Shown: positions 25,588 through 34,524 of the stretch, piece after piece
How positions within the stretch are numbered: the first letter of the stretch is position 1
Layout: each line of letters opens with the position of its first letter
NCBI RefSeq assembly: GCF_000969415.1
Contig: NZ_JZEX01000185.1
Span: 24,390 to 88,389, forward strand
DNA from: Devosia geojensis
Lineage (GTDB): Bacteria; Pseudomonadota; Alphaproteobacteria; Rhizobiales; Devosiaceae
Reading direction: 5' to 3'
Length of the DNA: 64,000 bases
Translations under genes and position numbers: made by a program
Notes under the pieces: generated by a model
The model's database searches: none
What the model saw: only the letters and a program-made list of their open reading frames with translations
Told to the model about the DNA's origin: nothing

Positions 25588-26544
25588 ATGAAGCTTGCGA
25601 TCTTCCTCGCCGCGATGGTCCTGACGGTACCGGCGGCCGCCCCGGCCCTCGCCGGGGATCCCCACCACTTCCTCTACACCAGCGCAGGCGAGCTGCCCTC
25701 GCACGAGGCGATCCTCGCGCGCCCGGACATCGCCGGCGCGCAGGTCGTCTACAACTGGCGGATGCTGGAGCCGGGCGAGGGCAGCTACGACTTCTCGGCC
25801 ATCGAGGCGGACCTCGCCCTCGCCGAGCGGCTGGGCAAGAAGCTCTTCATCCAGGTGCAGGACCGGTTCTTTTCTCGCCAGGCGCGCAACATTCCCGAGT
25901 ATCTCCTGACCGATCCGCAGTATGGCGGGGGCCTCGTGCCGCAGGTCGACAAGCCGGGCGAGACCGATGCAGTCGGCTATGGCTGGGCCGCCATGCAGTG
26001 GAACGCGCCGCTGCGCCAGCGCTACCAGGCCCTGCTTGCAGCCCTCGCCGAGCGCTTCGATGGGCGCATCTTCGGGCTCAACCTGCCCGAAACCGCCATC
26101 GACATCGACATGGAGGCCGAGGGTACGGGCTTCACGTGCGAGGCCTATTTCGAAGCCGAGCTCGAAAACCTCGCCTTCGCGCGCGAAGCGTTCGAAGAGG
26201 CGCATGTCGTCCAGTACGTCAATTTCTGGCCCTGCGAATGGGCCAACGACCACAACTACATGGGCCGCCTCTTCGCGCTCGCCCAAGAGCGGGGGATCGG
26301 TCTCGGTGGCCCCGATATCGTGCCATGGCGGCGCGGGCAGATGAAGAACGCCTATCCGTTCTTCAACCAGTACAAGGGAGAGCTCTCCTTCGTCGGCATG
26401 GCCGTGCAGGAGCCGACCCTGACCTACACCAACGAGGAAACCGGCAAGCCGTTCACGCGCGAGGAGTTCATCGCATTCGCCACCGACTATCTCGGGGTCG
26501 ACGCCATCTTCTGGAGTGTCGAGACGACCTGGCTCAACGACTAA
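25588..26544 (+). CDS. Secreted protein with clan GH-A-like TIM barrel
   Basis: Predicted 318 aa. A signal peptide covers about residues 1-22 (cut after LAG, before DPHHF). The segment VVYNWRMLEPGEGSYDFSAI is the strand-2 pattern of GH5/GH42-type glycosidases. NLPETA places Glu168 at the expected acid/base position after strand 4 and AVQEP places Glu275 at the nucleophile position after strand 7, 107 residues apart. FWPCEW and GPDIVPW resemble aromatic substrate walls. I infer a periplasmic or secreted glycoside hydrolase, but no named GH family is certain and catalytic roles are untested. Its TAA stop is inside the left end of repeat C2. Confidence 0.7.
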   Translation: MKLAIFLAAMVLTVPAAAPALAGDPHHFLYTSAGELPSHEAILARPDIAGAQVVYNWRMLEPGEGSYDFSAIEADLALAERLGKKLFIQVQDRFFSRQARNIPEYLLTDPQYGGGLVPQVDKPGETDAVGYGWAAMQWNAPLRQRYQALLAALAERFDGRIFGLNLPETAIDIDMEAEGTGFTCEAYFEAELENLAFAREAFEEAHVVQYVNFWPCEWANDHNYMGRLFALAQERGIGLGGPDIVPWRRGQMKNAYPFFNQYKGELSFVGMAVQEPTLTYTNEETGKPFTREEFIAFATDYLGVDAIFWSVETTWLND

Positions 26545-26636
26545 AGCGTATCCAGCCACTTTTCCGGTTCGGTAACGCGCAAAACAAAGAGTTAGAGGGA
26601 CGTTCGGCGTTTCAGGGAAACGGTGAACGGCTCTAG
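26542..26636. repeat. Family C palindromic element, copy C2
   Basis: A 95-bp element from TAAAGCGTATCC to CTAG, sharing CCACTTTTCCGGTTCGG, AACGCG, AAAACAAAGAGTTAGAGG and GGAAACGGTG with C1. It fills the whole space between two convergent genes: the TAA at the left is the stop of the glycosidase-like gene and CTA at 26633-26635 is the stop of argB. Its right end read inward on the minus strand, CTAGAGCCGTTCA, equals the first 13 bases of element A1. Confidence 0.8.
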
Positions 26637-27538
26637 CGCACGATCAGCGTGCCGGCGCCGTGTTCGGTGAAGAGCTCGACCAGCACCACGTGCGGCATCT
26701 TGCCGTTGAGGATGACGACGCCTTCGACGCCCGCGTCGAGCGCCTCGAAGCAGGTCTCGACCTTGGGGATCATGCCGCCCGAGATGGTGCCGTCGGCGAT
26801 GAGGTCCCTGGCGTCGCGCACCGAAAGCTCGGGGATGAGCTTGCCGTTCTTGTCGAGGACGCCGGGCACGTCGGTGAGGAACAGGAGGCGCTTGGCACCG
26901 AGCGAGCCGGCGATGGCGCCCGCGAAGGTGTCGGCATTGATGTTGTAGGTCGCCCCGTCCCGGCCCGGCGCAACGGGGGCGATGACCGGGATCATCTCCG
27001 AGCGGGCGAGCAGGTCGAGGAGCGTGCGGTCGACCTCGACCGGCTCGCCGACGAACCCGAGGTCGAGCACCCGCTCGATATTGGAGGTCGGGTCCTTGTA
27101 CTTCTTCTCGGCCTTCTTGGCGAAGACCATGTTGCCGTCCTTGCCGCAAAGCCCGATCGCCCATTCGCCCTCGGCGTTGATGAGCGCGACGATCTCCTTG
27201 TTGATCGAACCGGCCAGCACCATTTCGACGATCTCGACGGTGCGCTGGTCGGTGACGCGCAGGCCCCCTTCGAACTTGCTCTCGATGCCCATGCTGTCGA
27301 GCATCCTGCCGATCTGCGGGCCGCCGCCATGCACGACGATCGGGTTGACCTTGGACTGCTTCAATAGCGCGATGTCGCGGGCGAAGGCCTGGCCGAGCGA
27401 GGGATCGCCCATGGCGTGGCCGCCATATTTGACGACGACGGTCTTGCCCTCGTAGCGCTGCATGTAGGGCAGCGCCTGGGCGAGGATGCCCGCGTCGTGG
27501 GAGAACCGGTCGGCGGTGGCGGCAGGCTTGTCGGTCAT
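26633..27538 (-). CDS. argB: Acetylglutamate kinase
   Basis: Predicted 301 aa, ATG start, normal length for the arginine-sensitive type. [14 protein letters not shown] at about residues 29-42 holds the catalytic Lys, [13 protein letters not shown] is the glutamate/phosphate loop, and [29 protein letters not shown] plus GGMIPKVE are conserved ATP-binding elements. It phosphorylates N-acetylglutamate in arginine synthesis in the cytoplasm. In many Rhizobiales argB lies downstream of engB, as it does loosely here. The gene shares its stop codon with repeat C2. Confidence 0.96.
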   Translation of the reverse strand: MTDKPAATADRFSHDAGILAQALPYMQRYEGKTVVVKYGGHAMGDPSLGQAFARDIALLKQSKVNPIVVHGGGPQIGRMLDSMGIESKFEGGLRVTDQRTVEIVEMVLAGSINKEIVALINAEGEWAIGLCGKDGNMVFAKKAEKKYKDPTSNIERVLDLGFVGEPVEVDRTLLDLLARSEMIPVIAPVAPGRDGATYNINADTFAGAIAGSLGAKRLLFLTDVPGVLDKNGKLIPELSVRDARDLIADGTISGGMIPKVETCFEALDAGVEGVVILNGKMPHVVLVELFTEHGAGTLIVR

Positions 27539-27704
27539 GACGGTGCAGTCCCTCCGGAGCGGGCAGGTCGTTGAGACGATCTAATGGATTCTTGCGCGAA
27601 GCGAAATCGGCAGGAACGATAAAATCTCGCCCATCCCCCGTCGGCCGGCTTGCGCGGGCCGGCGCGATCTATAGGCTCACTCTTGCCATACGCCGGGAGG
27701 ACGA

Positions 27705-28250
27705 GTGGAGACGCCGAGCGGGGATATCGCCGATCTCATCGGGCGCATCGCGCTCGGCGAACGCGCGGCTTTCCGCGTGCTCTACGAGCGCACGAGCGCG
27801 AAACTCTTTGGCGTGACGCTGCGTATCCTCAAGAACCGGGCGGAAGCCGAAGAGGCGCTGCAGGAGATCTACGTCAAGGTGTGGCGCCGCGCCGACCGCT
27901 ATGTGCCGGGCACGACGAGCCCGATCAGCTGGCTGGTGGCCGTGGCGCGCAACCATTGTCTCGATATCCTGCGCGCCCGCCGGCCGGTCGCCGACGACAT
28001 CGACGTCGCCCTCGAGATCCCCGACGCCGCGCCCGATCCGGAGGCCAGCGCGCTGGCCGGCGGTGAGCGCGCCCGGATCGAGGCGTGCCTTGCCGAGCTC
28101 GACGCCGCGCGGGCGGAAGCCGTGCGCGGCGCCTATCTCGACGGCTTCAGCTACGAAGAACTGGCCAACCGGCACGGCGTGCCGTTGAATACCATGCGCA
28201 CCTGGCTGCGGCGCAGCCTTTTGAGACTGAGAGAGTGCCTGACGCGATGA
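27705..28250 (+). CDS. ECF sigma factor (SigK-like)
   Basis: Predicted 181 aa from a GTG with GGGAGG 5 bp upstream. Region 2 spans about residues 20-95 (AAFRVLYERTSAKLFGVTL, AEEALQEIYVKVWRRADRY), and region 4 about 115-175 (RAEAVRGAYLDGFSYEELANRHGVPLNTMRTWLRRSLLRLRECL). The gene overlaps its downstream anti-sigma gene as ATGA and a fasciclin gene follows. That trio is also known from mycobacterial SigK-RskA-MPT70/83. It should direct RNA polymerase to a small regulon including the fasciclin and perhaps MsrB genes. Confidence 0.92.
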   Translation: METPSGDIADLIGRIALGERAAFRVLYERTSAKLFGVTLRILKNRAEAEEALQEIYVKVWRRADRYVPGTTSPISWLVAVARNHCLDILRARRPVADDIDVALEIPDAAPDPEASALAGGERARIEACLAELDAARAEAVRGAYLDGFSYEELANRHGVPLNTMRTWLRRSLLRLRECLTR

Positions 28251-28969
28251 CGAGCGACGAGGACATCGGCGAGGAACCGGGCGGCAGGACGCTGGTGGCC
28301 GAGTACGTGCTCGGCCTTCTCGACACGCCGACCAACGAGCGGGTGCGCCGTGCGATCGAGGACGATCCGCGCCTGCAGCGCGAGGAGGCGTTCTGGCGCG
28401 CCCGTTTTTCCGCCCTCGACAATGAGTTTGCCGAAGAGACGCCGCCCGCCCATGTCGGCTCGGGCGTCGAGGCACGCCTCTTCGGCGAGGATCGTCCGGC
28501 GGGCTTCTGGCCGACCCTGTGGAACAGCCTGCCGCTCTGGCGCGGGCTCGCCGCGGGGGCGCTGGCCGTCGCGGTCGTCGCGGCCGGCATCAGCCTCACC
28601 CGCATGACGCCAAGCACGCCCACCGAGCTCGCTGTCGCGCTCGTTGCCGCCCTCGAGGAGGAAGGCAGCGACGTGCGGTTCCTGGCGCTCTACGACCCGG
28701 AGGATGGCATGCTGCGCTTGACCGGCCTTTCCGGCACGCCGGGGACCGACGAGGATTTCGAGCTCTGGGCGATCGAGGAGGACGGCCAGCCCGTCTCGCT
28801 CGGCATCGTCGAGGCGGGCAGCCACAACATGGTCCGCATGCCCCCCGCCGCGAGCGCCGAGTGGGGCGAGGGCTCGGTGCTCGCCATCACGCTCGAGCCC
28901 GAGGGCGGTTCGCCGACCGGCCAGCCGACGGGGCCGCTTATGGCGCGCGGCGTCGCAACCCCCATCTGA
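28247..28969 (+). CDS. Membrane anti-sigma factor (RskA-like)
   Basis: Predicted 240 aa; the ATG overlaps the sigma gene stop by 4 bp. Residues 1-90 are a cytoplasmic sigma-binding domain (LVAEYVLGLLDTPTNERVRRAI...), one membrane helix lies at about 97-118 (LAAGALAVAVVAAGISL), and the periplasmic part has the anti-sigma-K factor pattern DEDFELWAIEEDGQPVSLGIVEAG. It has no His-x3-Cys-x2-Cys zinc motif, so it is not a ZAS protein. By analogy with RskA it holds the sigma factor inactive until a periplasmic signal, possibly redox, triggers release. Confidence 0.9.
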   Translation: MTSDEDIGEEPGGRTLVAEYVLGLLDTPTNERVRRAIEDDPRLQREEAFWRARFSALDNEFAEETPPAHVGSGVEARLFGEDRPAGFWPTLWNSLPLWRGLAAGALAVAVVAAGISLTRMTPSTPTELAVALVAALEEEGSDVRFLALYDPEDGMLRLTGLSGTPGTDEDFELWAIEEDGQPVSLGIVEAGSHNMVRMPPAASAEWGEGSVLAITLEPEGGSPTGQPTGPLMARGVATPI

Positions 28970-28985
28970 CGTGAATTCTGAAAGC

Positions 28986-29011
28986 TGAAACTTTCTGCGC
29001 GAGGTTCCGTA
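28986..29011 (+). promoter_or_regulatory. Candidate ECF-type promoter upstream of fasciclin gene
   Basis: TGAAAC (28986-28991) and CGTA (29008-29011) are 16 nt apart, the geometry of ECF promoters, and lie 56 bp before the fasciclin start. I did not find the same pair upstream of the sigma gene, so assignment to this sigma factor is tentative. Confidence 0.35.
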
Positions 29012-29066
29012 GCTAGGCGCGTCCCCCGATTGCGGGCGGCACGACACCAAGGAAGGAACCAGTCTC

Positions 29067-29630
29067 ATGAAAGCCATGCTCCACGCGCTCGCCCTCTCGA
29101 CCGTCCTCGTCCTCGCGGGCGCAGCCTTCGCCCAGGATAATCCCATGGTCGGCGGCGCGGCGATGTTCGCCGACAAGACCATCGTCGAGAACGCCGTCAA
29201 CTCGGCCGACCACACGACCCTCGTTGCCGCCGTCCAGGCCGCCGACCTCGTCGACACGCTCTCGGGCGAGGGCCCGTTCACCGTGCTCGCTCCGGTCAAC
29301 GCCGCGTTCGAGGCGCTTCCCGCCGGCACGGTCGAAACGCTCCTCAAGCCCGAGAACAAGGCGATGCTGCAGACGGTTCTCGGCTGCCACGTCATCCCGA
29401 CGCTCGCCCTGTCCACCGACATCGCATCCATGGTCGAGGACGACGGGGGCGAGCACGTGGTCGAAACGGTCGGCGGCTGCATGCTCACCCTCAAGGCCGC
29501 TGACGGCATGGTGACGGTGACCGACGAGAACGGCGCGACCGCCAACGTCACCATCGCGGACGTGCGCCAGTCGAACGGTGTCATCCACGTCATCGACGCG
29601 GTGCTGACCCCCAGGGCCACCGCCATGTGA
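29067..29630 (+). CDS. Fasciclin (FAS1) domain protein, exported
   Basis: Predicted 187 aa. A signal peptide ends at about AFA (before QDNPM). The single FAS1 domain covers residues about 38-185 with H1 box [22 protein letters not shown] and H2 box [13 protein letters not shown]. Two cysteines (LGCHVIP, VGGCMLT) could form a disulfide. FAS1 proteins mediate adhesion or surface interactions. Linked to an ECF sigma/anti-sigma pair upstream and a Tat-type MsrB downstream, it is probably part of an envelope stress regulon. A terminator-like hairpin follows. Confidence 0.92.
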   Translation: MKAMLHALALSTVLVLAGAAFAQDNPMVGGAAMFADKTIVENAVNSADHTTLVAAVQAADLVDTLSGEGPFTVLAPVNAAFEALPAGTVETLLKPENKAMLQTVLGCHVIPTLALSTDIASMVEDDGGEHVVETVGGCMLTLKAADGMVTVTDENGATANVTIADVRQSNGVIHVIDAVLTPRATAM

Positions 29631-29650
29631 TGAGCCGATTGACCGGCATT

Positions 29651-29685
29651 GGGGGCGGGGTGCCATGCGCTCCGTCCCCCCTTTT
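29651..29685 (+). terminator. Possible Rho-independent terminator after fasciclin gene
   Basis: GGGGGCGGGG (29651-29660) can pair imperfectly with CCGTCCCCC (29672-29680), followed by CTTTTC. It would separate the fasciclin gene from msrB. Confidence 0.45.
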
Positions 29686-29760
29686 CACCCAGGATTGAGA
29701 TGCCGCCCCGTCGCCTGCGCGCTAGAGTCGGCGCGTGGGCGCAAAGCCCGGGAGGACACC

Positions 29761-30270
29761 ATGACCATTTCGCGAAGGTTCCTGCTTTTGGGCGGCAGCG
29801 CCGCTGCCGGCCTTGCCGCGATTGCCGCCGCCATGCGCCCGATGTCGCCACCCGCCGCGGCCGCCGAAGGCAGCTTCGAGTTCACTCTGACCGATGCCGA
29901 GTGGCAGGCGCGGCTATCGCCCGAGGCCTATGATGTGCTGCGCCACGAAGGAACGGAGCGCCCCTTCACCTCGCCGCTCAACGACGAGAAGCGCGCCGGC
30001 ACGTTCGCCTGCGCCGGGTGCGACCTGCCGCTCTTTGCCTCGCAGACGAAGTACGACAGCGGCACCGGCTGGCCGAGCTTCTATGACCACCTGCCCGGCG
30101 CTATCGGCACCTCCGAGGATACTTCGCTCTTCATGGTGCGTACCGAAGTGCATTGCGCCCGCTGCGGCGGGCACCAGGGACACGTCTTCGAAGACGGCCC
30201 CGCGCCCACGGGCCTGCGCTACTGCATCAACGGCGTCTCGTTGAAGTTCGTGCCGGAGCCGGCGGCGTAA
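29761..30270 (+). CDS. msrB: Peptide-methionine (R)-S-oxide reductase, exported (Tat-like signal)
   Basis: Predicted 169 aa from the ATG at 29761. The N-terminus [21 protein letters not shown] is a twin-arginine-like signal with cut near AAAAE. The MsrB domain is complete: zinc pairs CAGC and [15 protein letters not shown], and the catalytic RYCINGVSL. It reduces methionine-R-sulfoxide in proteins, here presumably in the periplasm after folding and zinc insertion in the cytoplasm. It lies 130 bp after the fasciclin gene of the ECF cluster, which may respond to envelope oxidation. A separate cytoplasmic msrA is at 37336. Confidence 0.93.
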   Translation: MTISRRFLLLGGSAAAGLAAIAAAMRPMSPPAAAAEGSFEFTLTDAEWQARLSPEAYDVLRHEGTERPFTSPLNDEKRAGTFACAGCDLPLFASQTKYDSGTGWPSFYDHLPGAIGTSEDTSLFMVRTEVHCARCGGHQGHVFEDGPAPTGLRYCINGVSLKFVPEPAA

Positions 30271-30371
30271 GCGGCGCGCCGGACGCGCATGGCGGCCCTT
30301 CCAAGGTTTGCCGTTGAAAGGCGAGGCCGAATACCGATATGCGAGGGGACAGGTTTTTTCTGCAGTCCCCC

Positions 30372-31076
30372 ATGAAACTGACAATCATCCAGACCGGCGA
30401 CGTGCCCGAACCGCTGCGCGGCAAGTACGGCCCCTACGCAACGATGTTCGAGCGCATGTTCGATGCGACCGGCAACGGCTTTTCCTACCGGACGGTGAAG
30501 ATCGCCGAGGGCGAGCCGTTCCCGCAGGCCGAGACGCTCGAGGGCATCGTCATCACCGGCTCGGCGGCGGGTGTCTATGAGGACCATGCGTGGCTGAAGC
30601 CGCTGCGCGCCTTCATCCGCTCGGCTTACGGGGCGAGGACCCCAATGCTGGGCGTCTGCTTCGGCCACCAGATCATGGCCGATGCGCTGGGCGGGGACGT
30701 GCGGAAATCCGAGAAGGGCTGGGGGCTCGGGCGCCACACCTATTCCGTCAAGGACCGCCCGGCCTTCATGCGGGCCGCTCCCGCAGCGCTCGCCGTCGCC
30801 TGCTCGCACCAGGACCAGGTGATCGTGCCGCCCGGCGAGGCCGAGGTGATCCTTTCCTCCGACTTCACCCCCAATGCCGGGCTCGCCTACAAGAACGGCG
30901 CGGCGCTGAGCTTCCAGCCGCATCCCGAGTTCCTTGACGACTACACCGTCGCCCTTGCCGAACTGCGCCGCGGCAAGGCGCCTGACGACGTCGTCGACGC
31001 GGCCGTCGCCTCGGTCGCGACGCCCTCCGACAGCCAGGCTGTCGCCGGCTATATCGGGCGGTTCTTCAGAGGTTAG
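30372..31076 (+). CDS. Class I glutamine amidotransferase-like protein
   Basis: Predicted 234 aa from the ATG at 30372 (MKLTIIQTGDVPEPL); an ATG at 30339 would add 11 residues. The triad is visible: Cys96 in GVCFGHQ, and His184 and Glu186 in FQPHPEF. Stand-alone members include gamma-glutamyl hydrolases of glutamylated amines (PuuD-like) and GMP-synthase-like domains without a partner. No synthase domain is next to it, so hydrolysis or amide transfer to an unlinked partner is possible. The TAG stop lies at the left boundary of repeat A2. Confidence 0.88.
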   Translation: MKLTIIQTGDVPEPLRGKYGPYATMFERMFDATGNGFSYRTVKIAEGEPFPQAETLEGIVITGSAAGVYEDHAWLKPLRAFIRSAYGARTPMLGVCFGHQIMADALGGDVRKSEKGWGLGRHTYSVKDRPAFMRAAPAALAVACSHQDQVIVPPGEAEVILSSDFTPNAGLAYKNGAALSFQPHPEFLDDYTVALAELRRGKAPDDVVDAAVASVATPSDSQAVAGYIGRFFRG

Positions 31077-31244
31077 ACGTTTCAGGCGTGATTGGAATCG
31101 GCGGTTCCTGCGCCTCCCTCCCACTTGAGGGGAGGGAATGAGGGTGGGGGTGGTTCAGTGATCCGCCGATGGACCCCCGACCCCTCCCTCAAGGGGGAGG
31201 GGAGCCTTGGGCTCGTGCTTCTGCTGGAATCAACAGCTTCCTAG
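31073..31244. repeat. Family A palindromic element, copy A2
   Basis: A 172-bp element filling the space between two convergent genes. Its left end TTAGACGTTTC contains the TAG stop of the amidotransferase gene and its right end CTAG contains the engB stop codon (31241-31243). The core repeats CGCCTCCCTCCC, CTTGAGGGGAGGG, GGTGGGGGTGG and inverse copies in the same order as A1, with several point differences. Confidence 0.8.
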
Positions 31245-31885
31245 CCCTCGAGCAGCATTGCGATCTCGGCGCGCAGCTCCGCGATCCCCGAGCCCTTTTC
31301 GCTCGAGGTCAGCATTGCGGTCGGGTGCGCGGCCGGGCGCTTGGCGATGCCGGCCTGTGTCGCCGCCACGACCTTCTGCAGCTCTCCGGCCGAAGGCTTG
31401 TCGGCCTTGGTCAACACCACCTGGTAGCTGACGGCCGCCCGGTCGAGCTCGTTCATCACCGACTGGTCGTTGGCCTTGATGCCGTGGCGCGCATCGACGA
31501 GCACGTAGACGCGCCGCAGGGTCGGGCGGCCGGTCAGGTATTTGTGGATCAGCCGCGTCCATGCCTTCACCTTGTCCTCGGGGGCCTGGGCGAAGCCGTA
31601 GCCGGGCATATCAACGATGCGGAGCGGCGCCGACTGGCTCTCGAAGATGTTGAGTTCCTGCGTGCGCCCCGGCGTGTTGGAGGTGCGCGCCAGCCCGGAT
31701 GTGCCGCAGAGTGCGTTGATCAGCGACGATTTGCCGACGTTGGAGCGCCCGGCAAAGGCGATCTCCACCCGGTCGGCCGGCGGCAGGTCGGATATCGCGA
31801 CGCACCCTTTGACGAAGACGAACGGGCGCGCAAACAGCAGCCGGCCGGCTTCCAGGGTCTCGGGGCTGTAGGTCGGCTCACTCAT
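31241..31885 (-). CDS. engB: Ribosome biogenesis GTPase (YihA/YsxC)
   Basis: Predicted 214 aa, ATG start. G1 is [13 protein letters not shown]3 DMPGYG, G4 TKADK, and the Thr of G2 lies in [10 protein letters not shown]. The N-terminal extension of about 40 residues is usual in Alphaproteobacteria. It assists assembly of the large ribosomal subunit and is usually essential. It is downstream of yidC in the conserved rpmH-rnpA-yidC-engB order. Confidence 0.96.
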   Translation of the reverse strand: MSEPTYSPETLEAGRLLFARPFVFVKGCVAISDLPPADRVEIAFAGRSNVGKSSLINALCGTSGLARTSNTPGRTQELNIFESQSAPLRIVDMPGYGFAQAPEDKVKAWTRLIHKYLTGRPTLRRVYVLVDARHGIKANDQSVMNELDRAAVSYQVVLTKADKPSAGELQKVVAATQAGIAKRPAAHPTAMLTSSEKGSGIAELRAEIAMLLEG

Positions 31886-32033
31886 GGCTCGATTTCCCAG
31901 TAGGCCTCATCCTGAGGTGCGGGCGAAGCGAGCCTCGACGGACGAGGCCGTGGCACCGGCGGCACGGCCCTCGCGGTTCGAGGCTCGGCTGCGCCGAGCG
32001 CGTCACCCATGAGGGCTACCGACACACCCTTCC

Positions 32034-33866
32034 TCAAGCCTTTGGCGGCTCGACTTCCTTGGGCTTGCGGCGGAAGCTGGCCAGGATGTTGCCGAAAAGG
32101 TCGACCTCCACCCCGTGCCGCTTCATGATGTACCATTGCTGGACGATCGACAGGAAGTTGTTCCAGGCCCAGTAGATGACGAGGCCGGCCGGGAACGTGC
32201 CGAGCATGAAGGTGAAGATGATCGGCATCAGCCCGAAGATCATCGCCTGCGTCGGGTCGGTCGGCGGCGGGTTGAGCTTCATCTGCACCCACATGGTGAT
32301 GCCCATGATGATCGGCCACACGCCCAGGTGCAGGAATGCCCCGAAGATGGGAACGAGCGTCGGATCCCAGGGAATCAGTCCGAAGAGGGTGAAGATGTTG
32401 GTCGGATCGGGCGCGGCGAGGTCGCGGATCCAGCCGAAGAACGGCGCGTGCCGCATCTCGAGGCTGATGAAGATGACGGTGTAGAGCGCAAAGAACACCG
32501 GAATCTGGATGAGGATCGGCCAGCAGCCCGAGAGCGGATTGATCTTCTCTTTCTTATAGAGCTCCATCATCGCCTGCTGCTGGGCGGCCCGGTCGTCCTT
32601 GAACCGCTCCTGGATGGATTTCATCTCCGGGGCGACACGCCGCATGGCGGCCATGGAGGCATAGGAGCGGTTGGCGAGCGGAAAGAAGATCGCCTTGATG
32701 AGGACCGTCACCGCCAGGATAGCGAGGCCGAAATTGCCAAGCACCCCGTGGAGCGCGGTCAGCAGCCAGTGCAGCGGGCGGGTGATGAAGAAGAACCAGC
32801 CCCAGTCGATGAGAAGCTCGAGCCGGTCGAAGCCGTATTGCTGCTCGTAGGAGGCGATGACCGCCTCCTCCTTGGCGCCGGCGAAGACATAGCTCTCGCT
32901 GGTGGCGGTGCCGCCGGCCGGAACCATGAGCGGCTGCGTCTCGACGAAGCTCGTCTGGTAGACGTCGACGCCCTGCGCGTTGGCGTAGGAGAAGCGGGCG
33001 TTGATGGCGGCCGCGGGCGTCGGCAGCACGGCGGTCGCCCAGTACTTGTCGGTGATGCCGAGCCACCCGGAGGTGTTGGAGAAATCGACCTGCCGGTCGT
33101 TGCGGATGTCCTGGTACTTGCGCGCGACCCAGTTGTTCGAGCCGAGGACGCCGAGCAGGCCTTCATGCTGGATGAAGAAGTTCTGCACGTGCGGCGTGCC
33201 CTGGCGCACCACGCGCGCGTAGGGGAAGAGCGCGACGTCCCCGCCGGTCTGGTTCTCGACGGTCTGGGTGACGGTGAAGAGATAATGCTCATCGAGCGCG
33301 AAGGTGCGGCGGAAGACGAGCCCCTGCCCGTTGTCCCAGACGAGGGTGACGGGCGCCCCCGCCGTCAGGTTGGTCGCCTCGCCCTCGAGCGTCCAGACCG
33401 TGTCGCCATTGGGCACAGCGATGTTGGCGCCGCTCGCCGGAACGAAGCCCTGCTCGACATAGTAGCCGCCGGGCGCGCCCGAGGGCGAGAGCAGGGTGAT
33501 GATCGGAGAATCGGGTTCGACCGTCTCGCGGTAGGACTTCAGTTCCAGGTCGTCGAGCCGCGCACCGGTCAGGTTGATCGAGCCGGCAAGATCGCCGGTA
33601 TCGATGGTGAGGCGCTGCGTTGCGGCAATCGCGCTCGCCCGGTCGGCGAAGGTCTGGGTGCCGGTCGCCGGCGCCGTCGCGGGCTGCCCCTCGGCCGTCT
33701 GCGAGGGCGTAGCGAGCCCCGCGTCGAGCTCGCTCTGCTGCTGCTGGGCGAGCTCGGCTTCCTGCATCGAGCGCTCGAGCTGCGGGCCGGCGATGAAGAA
33801 CTGCCAGCCGAACAGCACGATCATGCTGAGCACAATGGCGAGGATGACGTTGCGATTGTCGTTCAT
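32034..33866 (-). CDS. yidC: Membrane protein insertase YidC
   Basis: Predicted 610 aa from MNDNRNVILAIVLSMIVLFGW. The first membrane helix is followed by the large periplasmic beta domain (about 60-350) typical of Gram-negative YidC. The five-helix insertase core then runs from about 355 to 590, with SYASMAAMRRVAPEMKSIQERFKDDRAAQQQAMMELYKKEKINPL as the cytoplasmic hairpin and LSGCWPILIQIPVFFALY carrying the groove. It inserts membrane proteins with or without SecYEG. It begins 5 bp after rnpA. Confidence 0.97.
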   Translation of the reverse strand: MNDNRNVILAIVLSMIVLFGWQFFIAGPQLERSMQEAELAQQQQSELDAGLATPSQTAEGQPATAPATGTQTFADRASAIAATQRLTIDTGDLAGSINLTGARLDDLELKSYRETVEPDSPIITLLSPSGAPGGYYVEQGFVPASGANIAVPNGDTVWTLEGEATNLTAGAPVTLVWDNGQGLVFRRTFALDEHYLFTVTQTVENQTGGDVALFPYARVVRQGTPHVQNFFIQHEGLLGVLGSNNWVARKYQDIRNDRQVDFSNTSGWLGITDKYWATAVLPTPAAAINARFSYANAQGVDVYQTSFVETQPLMVPAGGTATSESYVFAGAKEEAVIASYEQQYGFDRLELLIDWGWFFFITRPLHWLLTALHGVLGNFGLAILAVTVLIKAIFFPLANRSYASMAAMRRVAPEMKSIQERFKDDRAAQQQAMMELYKKEKINPLSGCWPILIQIPVFFALYTVIFISLEMRHAPFFGWIRDLAAPDPTNIFTLFGLIPWDPTLVPIFGAFLHLGVWPIIMGITMWVQMKLNPPPTDPTQAMIFGLMPIIFTFMLGTFPAGLVIYWAWNNFLSIVQQWYIMKRHGVEVDLFGNILASFRRKPKEVEPPKA

Positions 33867-33871
33867 GCTTT

Positions 33872-34273
33872 TCAAGGATTCCGGTCATCGCCCGCTTCTG
33901 CGGGGGACGGTTGGGGTTTATGCCGGGGCTCCTCCACGCGCCTCAGGGCGCGACGCAGGTTTCCGACCAGTTCCGCAAACGGCTCGGCCAGCGCCTCGCG
34001 CCGGCCAATGAGCACATAATCATGCCCGCGGGTAAAGTCACGCGCGCAAGCTGTCACAGCCGCGCGAAGCCGGCGCTTGATGCGGTTGCGCTCGGTGGCG
34101 GTGCCGACCTTCTTGGTGACGGTGAAGCCGACGCCGGCATCGCCCGTGGCGTTGGGCACGGCCTGCAACGCAAACGAAGGCCGCCCGACGCGCTTGCCCC
34201 GGGCAGCCCTCAAGAATTCCGATCGTGCCTTGAGACGGCGCAAGGCACTCGCTCCTGGCTCGGCGGCCGTCAT
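33872..34273 (-). CDS. rnpA: Ribonuclease P protein component
   Basis: Predicted 133 aa. The RNR-like motif ATERNRIKRRLRAAV and the start LKARSEFLRAARGKRVGRPSFALQ are characteristic. It is the protein subunit that helps RNase P RNA mature tRNA 5' ends. It lies 14 bp after rpmH and just before yidC, in the standard operon. Confidence 0.95.
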   Translation of the reverse strand: MTAAEPGASALRRLKARSEFLRAARGKRVGRPSFALQAVPNATGDAGVGFTVTKKVGTATERNRIKRRLRAAVTACARDFTRGHDYVLIGRREALAEPFAELVGNLRRALRRVEEPRHKPQPSPAEAGDDRNP

Positions 34274-34287
34274 GCGGCCCGCGATGC

Positions 34288-34422
34288 TCAGGCGGTGAGC
34301 TTCTTGCGCCCGACCCGCCGGCGACGGTTGATCACGGCGCGGCCATCCTTGGTGGCCATGCGGGCGCGGAAACCATGGCGGCGAGCACGCACGAGCTTGC
34401 TTGGCTGGTATGTACGCTTCAT
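34288..34422 (-). CDS. rpmH: 50S ribosomal protein L34
   Basis: Predicted 44 aa starting [20 protein letters not shown] and ending in RVGRKKLTA, a textbook L34. The ATG at 34422 fixes the start; longer frames upstream are not conserved. It is the first gene of the operon with rnpA and yidC and is driven by the strong promoter at 34525-34553. Confidence 0.97.
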   Translation of the reverse strand: MKRTYQPSKLVRARRHGFRARMATKDGRAVINRRRRVGRKKLTA

Positions 34423-34524
34423 AACATCAGACCGCGCCGGGCACGGTTCCTCTCGTTCGTCTGCTTTCGCATGAAAAAGTCTCTGGCCGGCGGGCACGCC
34501 CGACAGCCTTGGGATTGGGGCGCT

